Source: CAWVSB01 sp036960375 (GTDB taxonomy: Bacteria > Pseudomonadota > Gammaproteobacteria > Pseudomonadales > CAWVSB01). Taken from it: a DNA stretch of 64,000 nucleotides. Below are positions 24,843 to 32,245 of this stretch, piece after piece. The stretch lies in the NCBI GenBank assembly GCA_036960375.1, contig JBALVY010000009.1:1-64000 (forward strand). The letters run 5' to 3'. Each line of letters begins with the position of its first letter. The stretch's first letter is position 1. The position numbers and the translations under genes were made by a program. Under the pieces are notes generated by a model. That model ran no database searches and was not told the DNA's origin. It was given only the letters and a program-made list of their open reading frames with translations.

Positions 24843-26642
24843 TTAGCCAAGGCGTTTGAGTGCAGCCTGTTGCTGCGCTCTCATCTCGGCTGGCAGACGA
24901 TCACCAAACTTGTCGAATAATGCATCCTGGTCATTCACCTCGCGAACACTGGCTGCCGCATCAAATCGCATCAGTGCATCAAACTGATCTTCACTAAACT
25001 CCAGCCCGGTCCAGTTAATGTCCTGATAACGCGGCACGCTGCCTAAAGGTGTTTCTACCGCCTCGGCACGTCCACGCACACGTTCTACAATCCACTGCAG
25101 GGCGCGCATGTTCTGGCTAAAGCCTGGCCACAGAAACTTGCCATCTTCGCCCTTGCGGAACCAGTTAACCCGGAATATTGCTGGAGCGGAGCTAAGGCCT
25201 TCTTTCATGCTTAACCAATGAGCCCAGTAATCGCCCATGTTATAACCACAGAATGGCAGCATTGCCATCGGGTCGCGTCGTATGGCTGCCTGGTTATCTG
25301 ATGCAGCCGTGGCTTCTGAACCGACCGTAGCACCCATAAACACGCCGTGCTCCCAACTCTGGCTCTGGTATACCAGCGGGAAAGTTGTACTCAAGCGACC
25401 ACCAAAGATAAAGGCACTGATCTCGACGCCCTTAGGGTCTTCCCAGGCGGGGTCAACAGAGGGGCACTGGCTCGCCGGTGTAGTAAATCGTGCATTAGGG
25501 TGAGCGGCCTTGGTGCCCGATTCAGGCGTCCAGTCCTGGCCCTGCCAATCAATCAAATGCGCTGGTGGCTCATCGGTCATGGATTCCCACCACACATCAC
25601 CGTCGTCGGTCAGTGCCACATTGGTGAAAATCGTGTTTTTGGTCATGGTTAACATGGCCGTCGGGTTTGACTTCATTGAAGTACCCGGTGCCACGCCAAA
25701 GTAACCTGCCTCAGGGTTGATCGCGTATAGACGGCCGTCTTCTCCAGGCTTGATCCAGGCAATATCGTCACCCACTGTCCATACCTTCCAGCCTTCATAA
25801 CCCTTCGGCGGAATAAGCATTGCCAGATTGGTCTTACCACAGGCGCTGGGAAACGCACCCGCCATGTAAGTCTTTTCACCATCGGGTGACTCAATACCAA
25901 CAATTAACATGTGTTCGGCAAGCCAACCTTCGTCACGCGCCATCGCAGATGCAATACGCAGGGCTACACATTTCTTACCTAATAAGGCATTGCCACCGTA
26001 ACCACTGCCAAAAGACCACACATCTCTGTCTTCAGGGAAGTGAACAATGTATCGATTATCGACATTACAAGGCCATGCCACATCTTGCTGACCAGGCTCA
26101 AGCGGAGCACCGACAGAATGCAGACACTTGATAAAGGGTTTGTCACCCAGTACATCTAATACGGCACTGCCAATACGCGCCATAATGCGCATATTCACTA
26201 CGGCATAAGGTGAATCAGTGATTTGTACACCGATTTGAGCGATATCCGAGCTTAATGGGCCCATGCTGAAGGGGATGATATACATGGTACGACCACGCAT
26301 ACAGCCATCGTACAAGCCAGTCAGCTTGCTCTTCATTTGCGCAGGGTCCATCCAATTATTGGTGGGTCCTGCCGCTTCTTCAGTTTCGCTACAAATAAAG
26401 GTACGATCTTCTACCCGCGCCACATCGCGTGGGTCTGAACGGCAAAGGTAGGATCCGGGGCGTTTTTCCTCATTTAGCTTGATAAAACAGCCCTGAGTGA
26501 CCAATTCACCACATAAACGGTCGTATTCTTCCTGTGATCCATCACACCAATAGATGTCATCTGGCTGGCACAAGGCCCTGATTTCTTCGATCCAGGCGTT
26601 TAAACCGGCATTCTTGGCACTTACTTCACCAGATATTGTCAT
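24843..26642 (-). CDS. pckG: Phosphoenolpyruvate carboxykinase (GTP)
   Basis: This 599-residue enzyme converts oxaloacetate and GTP to PEP, CO2 and GDP, the first step of gluconeogenesis from acids. The GTP-type kinase loop FPSACGKTN is at about 265-272, with RVNWFRKGEDGKFLWPGF, GYGGNALLGKKC and FSMGPL as further family blocks. A TTG six codons upstream opens the frame, but ATG 26642 has GGTGGAA just before it and is the better start. Many gammaproteobacteria carry the ATP-type enzyme instead. Growth on amino-acid and fatty-acid carbon would require this step. It stands alone. Confidence 0.96.
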   Translation of the reverse strand: MTISGEVSAKNAGLNAWIEEIRALCQPDDIYWCDGSQEEYDRLCGELVTQGCFIKLNEEKRPGSYLCRSDPRDVARVEDRTFICSETEEAAGPTNNWMDPAQMKSKLTGLYDGCMRGRTMYIIPFSMGPLSSDIAQIGVQITDSPYAVVNMRIMARIGSAVLDVLGDKPFIKCLHSVGAPLEPGQQDVAWPCNVDNRYIVHFPEDRDVWSFGSGYGGNALLGKKCVALRIASAMARDEGWLAEHMLIVGIESPDGEKTYMAGAFPSACGKTNLAMLIPPKGYEGWKVWTVGDDIAWIKPGEDGRLYAINPEAGYFGVAPGTSMKSNPTAMLTMTKNTIFTNVALTDDGDVWWESMTDEPPAHLIDWQGQDWTPESGTKAAHPNARFTTPASQCPSVDPAWEDPKGVEISAFIFGGRLSTTFPLVYQSQSWEHGVFMGATVGSEATAASDNQAAIRRDPMAMLPFCGYNMGDYWAHWLSMKEGLSSAPAIFRVNWFRKGEDGKFLWPGFSQNMRALQWIVERVRGRAEAVETPLGSVPRYQDINWTGLEFSEDQFDALMRFDAAASVREVNDQDALFDKFGDRLPAEMRAQQQAALKRLG

Positions 26643-26968
26643 TCGTTCCACCCACCCCAAAGTACTTGTGTATTGAAAACTGCGCCCGAATTTGCGTATT
26701 TAGGTATTTGAAAGACTACCTTTGATTTTCCACAAAAAAAGCGATTAGCTGAAGCCGAGGGATACTAATGGAGTCATTTTGGAGCGTCAAGCCAAGCTTG
26801 GTATCTGCGCTATTCATAGCGGGAATAAACACACTCAAGGGAACATCAGGCGACTAAAAGAGCCGTATTTATGAGGCATCCTGTGATGAATGAGCTCATC
26901 TATAGGTATATGACCACTTTTTAACCATTTAGAGCGGCTTGTGCGGCCAAAATCCGCCCACCTGTTGC
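26643..26968. other. Upstream region of pckG
   Basis: This 326-base gap precedes pckG and follows the diguanylate cyclase stop. It contains a possible 29-codon plus-strand frame at 26768-26857 with GAGGGA 5 bases upstream of its ATG. Its product would be MESFWSVKPSLVSALFIAG and ten more residues. I have no other evidence that it is expressed. No clear promoter or operator stood out. Confidence 0.35.
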
Positions 26969-28822
26969 TTAGGCGTTAATTTCCATTTCTTCTGTATATT
27001 GAACCACACGATTGCGCCCCAACTGTTTGGCTCGATATAGCGCTTTATCGGCCTGAGCTACCAGGCCATCTTTTGCCATACCCGACTGAAAGGCCACCCA
27101 GCCAATACTCACCGTAAATCGAATATCCCCTTCGGGGCTTGATACTACTGCGGCCTCAACGGATGTACGAATACGCTCCAGTATTGGCAACGCCTGATCA
27201 TGGCCTATCTCCGCCAAGATCAAAGAAAACTCCTCGCCCCCCATGCGCGTCACTACATCGGGTTCTCGTACCAACGAAGTTAATATCTCAGCCAAAAAGA
27301 CCAGTACCTGGTCGCCCGCATCGTGGCCGTATTGATCGTTAATTTGCTTGAAATGGTCGATATCCAACATAGCTAAACAGAAACAAGGGCTCTGCTTTGC
27401 CGCTTCCTCTCTCATCCGGTCTATAAAATATCGACGATTATAGAGGTTTGTCAGAGGATCCCTCATTGCCTGAACCTCAAGCTTTTCCATGGTTCGCGCC
27501 AAATCCGTAGTGCGCTCTGTCACTTTACGCTCCAACGACTGATTCAACTGATGTAACTCGCCGGTTAAATTGGCCTCCGCTTTTAGCGTACTGGTATAGG
27601 CTGCCGCACTCATGATGGTTTGCACCGCGACAAAAACGAATGATCCTATGGTCACGTAATCGACATAGGGTCTTTCATACAACATATAGGTGAACATATC
27701 TGCAAGCGTACAAAGAGCAACAAATACGCCAGCTGCCGCAGTAACTCGCGCTCCCTCCCGTCCGATCCAGGCTGCCTTGCCAATAAAATACAGGAAGAAT
27801 ATAACGCCTACCGCAACAAAAACACGATACTTATGACCGTAATCCAGAAAAGTTTCGGGAGATGCAAAGACGATGAGAAACAAACCAATGACCGACGGAA
27901 ATATCAATATATAGGACAGAACCTTTGGAATATCTTTTGGATAGGCAACCCGAAAATAGAACATCCATACGACGATGCCAGCAAAAAACGACCCCCATCC
28001 TATGTGCCAATGATAAGTCAGAGGGACATTGATATAAAATACCGACAAGAACTCTTGGGTATCAAATACCCTTACGCTCAAAACGACGCAGATACCCGTA
28101 AGCGCCAGAAACACCAACTTTGAACGGTCACCAAGCCATAAAACCAGGTTAAATACACTAAAAATGACATAAGCGCTTAAAAATGCAGCCGCAATGACAT
28201 AATGCGAGACTCTATCGCGTGTCGCTGCCTGTGCGCCGGCGATGACAGGCGACTCTGCAATCCCCCCGCTTAGATGAAGAGAATTCTCTGCATATAGAAT
28301 AATCTCACTGTGTTTGGCCAAATCGGGTAGCGGAACAAAATCGTAGGGAGCGGTTATCAAGCCATCTGTCGTGATGCTATCGAAAACAATAACTTCTTCC
28401 GTGTCTCCGCTTCTAATGCCGATTTGATGACCGCCGGTAGTGCGACCGGGGAATAGCATCAGTCCCCTGCGGGGCGCATCAAAATGAACAGACAGCCTGT
28501 ATACGGCCCGTCCTTTGGACAAATCAAACTTACCGTGATCGATGCCTTCCAGCTTGACCCAGTCTCCGGGAATTTTCATTCTCGCTGGAGTGGCAAGCCC
28601 GGTGTAATTCTGTCGCGACAGTTCGGGTGGGATCCACTGAAAACCCCAGACCCCATCTAACGCCAATACCTCGCTTCCATCCCAACAACTTAAATCCAAC
28701 TCGCCATCTATAATTTGTGGCGTGCAAGAAGCCGCCTGAGCCGACCCGGAGGCACAGGTGAGTAGCAGTGCGGTAACTAGCGCTAATAAAAGGGAAAAAC
28801 CCTTACTGACTATTATTTTAAT
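26969..28822 (-). CDS. Membrane diguanylate cyclase (7TM-DISM-like sensor plus GGDEF)
   Basis: An N-terminal extracytoplasmic sensor region (RGLMLFPGRTTGGHQIGIR) is followed by about seven membrane segments, a coiled coil (LHQLNQSLERKVTERTTDLARTM, described by position near 380-400) and a GGDEF domain. The active site reads MGGEEF and an RxxD inhibitory site (REPD) lies five residues before it, so c-di-GMP synthesis with feedback control is expected. The first ordinary start codon in frame is TTG 28699. The frame continues upstream as a good signal peptide (GFSLLLALVTALLLTCASG) back to about 28822 without any ATG, GTG or TTG. The end given is the farthest plausible start: ATT 28822, or ATA 28816, which has GGAG 6 bases upstream. 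Confidence 0.85.
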   Translation of the reverse strand: MKIIVSKGFSLLLALVTALLLTCASGSAQAASCTPQIIDGELDLSCWDGSEVLALDGVWGFQWIPPELSRQNYTGLATPARMKIPGDWVKLEGIDHGKFDLSKGRAVYRLSVHFDAPRRGLMLFPGRTTGGHQIGIRSGDTEEVIVFDSITTDGLITAPYDFVPLPDLAKHSEIILYAENSLHLSGGIAESPVIAGAQAATRDRVSHYVIAAAFLSAYVIFSVFNLVLWLGDRSKLVFLALTGICVVLSVRVFDTQEFLSVFYINVPLTYHWHIGWGSFFAGIVVWMFYFRVAYPKDIPKVLSYILIFPSVIGLFLIVFASPETFLDYGHKYRVFVAVGVIFFLYFIGKAAWIGREGARVTAAAGVFVALCTLADMFTYMLYERPYVDYVTIGSFVFVAVQTIMSAAAYTSTLKAEANLTGELHQLNQSLERKVTERTTDLARTMEKLEVQAMRDPLTNLYNRRYFIDRMREEAAKQSPCFCLAMLDIDHFKQINDQYGHDAGDQVLVFLAEILTSLVREPDVVTRMGGEEFSLILAEIGHDQALPILERIRTSVEAAVVSSPEGDIRFTVSIGWVAFQSGMAKDGLVAQADKALYRAKQLGRNRVVQYTEEMEINA

Positions 28823-28911
28823 CTCCGTGGAACCGGTGGTTTGACACTAAGCCCTACGAGAATAACATTATTTGACGACAAATTTTAATACGCGGGCAGG
28901 ATTCCACCGCT

Positions 28912-30069
28912 TTACTCAGGCTTATAGGCCCCCATAGTATCGGCCAGTATTTGATGGAAATCCATAATCGGCATTTCGTAGGTACCAAATAGCAGTTCCT
29001 TGTTCGCCCCTGAACTCATACCCAGCTGCGCCTGCTCACAAACAAACAGGTCTTCAGCCTGAAATACCCCATTTTCAATAATGTCGAAAGCTCGCTCCCA
29101 ATGAGCCCTGGCTTTCTCATCCTTGGGCTCTTCGTTTATCAGGCATCCGTGTACCACAATGGTCTCGTCAACCGCCGTTGGGAAAAGTGACAAGTAACTT
29201 ATATAGTCCGGATGAATAATGATTTCCGTATTAGGAAAAATATAAAAAGCACAGGATGCATGGTGGCGCAAATCCCATTGCTCAGGTTCTAGTTGCAGCG
29301 CTTGCTCAAACTCTTTTCGTGCGACAACCGACAGGGCGTGATTATCGACTCGCTGGCACATGGATACACTATCCATAAACATCGGGCCCACCGTCTTTCT
29401 GTGTAGGCGCGCAACATGATAGCCATCAAGAAAAGCCTCGATAATCAATTTCCAATTGGTTTTCTTTACCGTGACCGACTCACGAAAAAACACATGATCT
29501 GCTGAATTAAATGCAGCCAGTTCTTTTTGTATACCACCCATGTGAGCATCAATATCAAGAGCACGCTCAGGGTCGAGAGAAACAAAAATCAGACCTTCAC
29601 AAATCTCCAGCGAAAGCTCCTTTAAGGAATGGCAAGTCACGTCCAAGTCGGGAAAACACTCCTCTTGAAGAGGGACATTCGACAGATTCCCCTCAAGGTC
29701 ATAGACCCAGTTATGATATGGACAAACGAAACTCGGGCGATTAAATACCCCTTCGCCATTAGCTAGCCGCACCCCACGGTGTCGACAGACATTTAGGAAT
29801 GCGCGTATTGTGTCGTCTTTACCGCGCACCACAATAATGGGTTTACCGGTATGATCATGGACAAACTGATCGCCGCTCTTTTTCAACATGGATGTGTGGC
29901 CGACAATAAGCGGCTGGCTCTGAATAACCGAAGCCAACTCTTTTTCAAACCAGCTCTGATCGGTGTAAAAACGGGTATCTACACTGGCAGAGACCGGCGT
30001 GGGTTTGTCATTGGTGCGAACCTGCTCTAGTAGACGGGCAAACAGGTTTGTTAATACAGGCGGATTCAT
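28912..30069 (-). CDS. Rieske non-heme iron oxygenase, large subunit
   Basis: This 385-residue protein has the Rieske cluster ligands Cys95-x-His97 and Cys116-x2-His119 and the mononuclear iron triad His218, His223 and Asp340 (DGYHVARLH; QAEDLF). It resembles the choline monooxygenase/aromatic ring-hydroxylating oxygenase alpha subunits. No reductase, ferredoxin or beta-subunit gene is nearby, so its electron donor is encoded elsewhere. The open frame continues upstream to 30135, but ATG 30069 has GGAG 8 bases upstream. A PaaX-like regulator gene ends 13 bases before this start, so they form one transcript. Confidence 0.92.
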   Translation of the reverse strand: MNPPVLTNLFARLLEQVRTNDKPTPVSASVDTRFYTDQSWFEKELASVIQSQPLIVGHTSMLKKSGDQFVHDHTGKPIIVVRGKDDTIRAFLNVCRHRGVRLANGEGVFNRPSFVCPYHNWVYDLEGNLSNVPLQEECFPDLDVTCHSLKELSLEICEGLIFVSLDPERALDIDAHMGGIQKELAAFNSADHVFFRESVTVKKTNWKLIIEAFLDGYHVARLHRKTVGPMFMDSVSMCQRVDNHALSVVARKEFEQALQLEPEQWDLRHHASCAFYIFPNTEIIIHPDYISYLSLFPTAVDETIVVHGCLINEEPKDEKARAHWERAFDIIENGVFQAEDLFVCEQAQLGMSSGANKELLFGTYEMPIMDFHQILADTMGAYKPE

Positions 30070-30082
30070 GACGGACTCTCCG

Positions 30083-30898
30083 TTATTTAATTGCGTGGAT
30101 AAACTGCAACCACTGTTTGCGCCCCTGTTCATCATAGGCGCGCATAGATTTTACGAGAGAGCGACGCTGTTCCGCATGCACCAACTCATCGGGTAACAAG
30201 GGGTCTTTAAGTAGAAGACGAATGGTATCGCTGCCAAGCTCCATGTATTGCACCAGAGTCTCTGACAGTGATTGATTAGAAGTGTTACTGGCAGCACTTT
30301 CAAGAGCGAGTAAACGTTGGCTATACTGCGTATTGAGAAGGGGAATATCCCATAGCTGTCGTAATTCCAATGCTGCACTGTCATCGGCAGCATGGATAAG
30401 AAAATGGCCACGGATGGCATCAAGGCCTAGTGCGGTCAGATCGTTTATCAGTTTGTCGATGCCACCGCTGAGATTATTAGGTCTGACCCAAAGCCCTGGT
30501 CGCCAGCGTTGCAGGCCACGAAGCTGCAAGGCCCGGGTTTGTGCTCTAAGCTGCGTACTGCCCTCTTCAGCCAGGTTCTGGGTAAGTACTGCGCACCAGT
30601 CTCCCCGCCAGGGAACAAGACTTTCATCGAGTACTCGCCACCGCTCAATCTCTCTCCCCATGGCAAGCCCGCTGTGACTGAGGCAATAACTACCACGAAA
30701 AGGTTTATCCAGAAGGCCGTCTGCATGTAATCGGCTCAGGGCGACACGCATCTGATTGCCACTAAAGCCAAATACCTCTCCTGCAGATATTAAGCTTTTA
30801 CTCGCAGCCATCAGCTCTGGTTCGGCATCCAGTAAATCGAGGATCAGACGCCTGGGCGTGTAGCTCGGCAGATCATATGTGAGAACAGGTTTTTTCAT
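30083..30898 (-). CDS. PaaX-family transcriptional regulator
   Basis: This 271-residue protein has an N-terminal winged helix (RRLILDLLDAEPELMAASKSLISAGEVFGFSGNQMRVALSRL, residues 16-57) and a long PaaX-type C-terminal domain with RGDWCAVL, DPLLPDELVHAEQRRSLVKSM and YDEQGRKQWLQF. PaaX proteins repress phenylacetate-type catabolic genes and respond to CoA thioesters. Here the gene precedes the Rieske oxygenase in the same transcript. No ribosome site precedes ATG 30898; a TATAAT lies two bases before it, so the mRNA may be leaderless. A 10-base inverted repeat covers the same stretch, suggesting autorepression. Confidence 0.85.
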   Translation of the reverse strand: MKKPVLTYDLPSYTPRRLILDLLDAEPELMAASKSLISAGEVFGFSGNQMRVALSRLHADGLLDKPFRGSYCLSHSGLAMGREIERWRVLDESLVPWRGDWCAVLTQNLAEEGSTQLRAQTRALQLRGLQRWRPGLWVRPNNLSGGIDKLINDLTALGLDAIRGHFLIHAADDSAALELRQLWDIPLLNTQYSQRLLALESAASNTSNQSLSETLVQYMELGSDTIRLLLKDPLLPDELVHAEQRRSLVKSMRAYDEQGRKQWLQFIHAIK

Positions 30899-30902
30899 GA
30901 AT

Positions 30903-30950
30903 TATATATTACACAGTATGACTGCATAAATACACAATACGTAATATATA
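30903..30950. promoter_or_regulatory. Inverted repeat over the PaaX-like promoter
   Basis: TATATATTAC (30903-30912) and GTAATATATA (30941-30950) are perfect inverted 10-mers with a 28-base spacer, starting 5 bases upstream of the regulator gene. On the minus strand a TATAAT overlaps the arm nearest the gene. This is a good candidate autoregulatory operator. It is not the published PaaX consensus that I recall. Confidence 0.5.
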
Positions 30951-31168
30951 GGTCGATTGAACGCTAGCGACCAACGACGTGGCAATTGCCCATCATAAAA
31001 CACAGGTCATAAGCGAGGCATTAACAGCCAAAGGATTTAGCAGGGTGAGGTAATTATCGACTTTGGGAGGGGTAAAATTGCAATGAAGGCCATTCTGAAT
31101 GACCAGTTCTATGCAGGGAATCGACGCCTGAGTGCGTCCAGCCCGCATAGAGGAGCCGTTCCGGCTAT

Positions 31169-31267
31169 TTATTTCTCTTTCTTCGCCTTCTTCTCACTAC
31201 GTTTTTCTTTTAGGGTTTTTTCGGGCTTCTTCTTAACCGCTTTTTTAGAATCCTGACCTTTGGCCAT
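31169..31267 (-). CDS. Small lysine-rich protein, 32 residues
   Basis: ATG 31265-31267 is preceded by AAAGGAG at 6 bases, an excellent ribosome site. The frame encodes MAKGQDSKKAVKKKPEKTLK followed by a further KEKRSEKKAKKEK-like tail and TAA. About half of the residues are Lys or Arg, with almost no hydrophobic residues, so it is probably disordered and may bind nucleic acid or ribosomes. I recall similar short basic proteins near cold-shock genes in other gammaproteobacteria, but no function. It lies 136 bases downstream of a minus-strand cold-shock gene in the opposite sense of reading order (the cold-shock gene is to its right) and on the same strand. Confidence 0.7.
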   Translation of the reverse strand: MAKGQDSKKAVKKKPEKTLKEKRSEKKAKKEK

Positions 31268-31403
31268 ACGTTTCTCCTTTAAATTACCTATCAGACACGA
31301 GTCATTAGCTAATTTAACTCAATATAGTGAAAATCACCGTCACCTGAGCGCGCTAGGTGCCCAGACGAAGGTGATTACGATCAAACTCGTTACGAGCTGC
31401 GCG

Positions 31404-31610
31404 CTATAAAGGTACTACTTTATTTGCACATGGACCCTTCTGGCCTTGTCCAACTTCATATTCAACAGACTGACCATCATTCAATGTTGCGAAACCACCG
31501 CCACTCTGGATTTCTGAATGGTGTACAAAAAGATCTTTGCCGCCATCTTCCGGAGTAATGAAACCAAAACCTTTATCTGGATTAAACCACTTAACTGTAC
31601 CTTTACTCAT
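31404..31610 (-). CDS. Cold-shock protein (CspA family)
   Basis: This 68-residue single cold-shock domain has RNP1 KGFGFI and RNP2 LFVHHS, binding single-stranded RNA and DNA as an RNA chaperone. The length and MSKGTVKWFNPDKGFGFITP start are typical. A 325-base region upstream leaves room for the long 5' untranslated leader seen in cold-induced csp genes, but I could not find a convincing cold-box. It may be cotranscribed with the small basic protein downstream. Confidence 0.96.
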   Translation of the reverse strand: MSKGTVKWFNPDKGFGFITPEDGGKDLFVHHSEIQSGGGFATLNDGQSVEYEVGQGQKGPCANKVVPL

Positions 31611-31935
31611 AACGCGTTCTCATATTTTCTGGTGAGTAATAATAAATTCTATCTTCGAATTCACCGCTTCAAAGAAGAAACTGCGTCTATTTACGACCAG
31701 ACACCCTAATAAGCATAGCCATGTTTTATCTGTGCTTGACTCAGAGTAACACATGATGAACAAGATAACCGCTCTACTGACAATCACCAATCTCCAGTGC
31801 ACAACGCCCCCATACCATACAAAACCTCAGGCTCGATGCGTTGTCATGCCAGAGGGACGCTGTTACTCTCGATTTAAACACCGTCAAACAAACACTAGGT
31901 GCACTGTTTGTGGGCAAAACCGACCTTTTTGAGAT
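31611..31935. other. Divergent region between the cold-shock gene and a small conserved gene
   Basis: This 325-base AT-rich gap presumably contains the csp promoter and leader on the minus strand and the promoter of the 31936 gene on the plus strand. No strong -35/-10 pair, terminator or credible frame was found. Confidence 0.4.
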
Positions 31936-32226
31936 ATGAATATGAATTTGGAAAAATCGAAAAAACGTATAGCAAAGAAAGTGAAAATGGGATTTCAGGG
32001 CTACCCAACGATAGTTTTAACTTATTACGGCCCCAGCGCCAGTCATTCAAACGCCGTGGCAGTCGAATTTGTATTAGAAGAGGGTTTGGACGCACAACAG
32101 GAACGTTTTTCCAGTACAACTGATGCGCGAGAAGATGAAGTCATTCAGTCTGCGATTGTAAAAATGATAGAGCGCTCAGGGGCCAAAACTGTATCCCAAA
32201 CTGAAGGCATCACTATTGTAGATTAG
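31936..32226 (+). CDS. Conserved small protein of unknown function
   Basis: This 96-residue protein runs from a basic N-terminus (KSKKRIAKKVKMGFQGYPTI) through a beta-rich middle (VLTYYGPSASHSNAVAVEFVLEEG) to a C-terminal helix with DAREDEVIQSAIVKMIERSGAKTV. There is no signal peptide, membrane segment or cysteine. I recall comparable proteins in Pseudomonas and relatives annotated only as hypothetical. The start could be ATG 31936 or 31942; neither has a strong ribosome site (TTTGAGAT precedes the first). It converges on the octaheme cytochrome gene with 19 bases between stops. Confidence 0.72.
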   Translation: MNMNLEKSKKRIAKKVKMGFQGYPTIVLTYYGPSASHSNAVAVEFVLEEGLDAQQERFSSTTDAREDEVIQSAIVKMIERSGAKTVSQTEGITIVD

Positions 32227-32245
32227 CCTTCAGTTGTCGCATTAT

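Noticed and set aside
26890..26910. CRP-like site upstream of pckG
   Set aside because: Only the TGTGA half matches; the second half-site is missing.
31611..31800. Cold-box element in the csp leader
   Set aside because: No stretch resembling the known cold-box was found; the long leader alone is not evidence.
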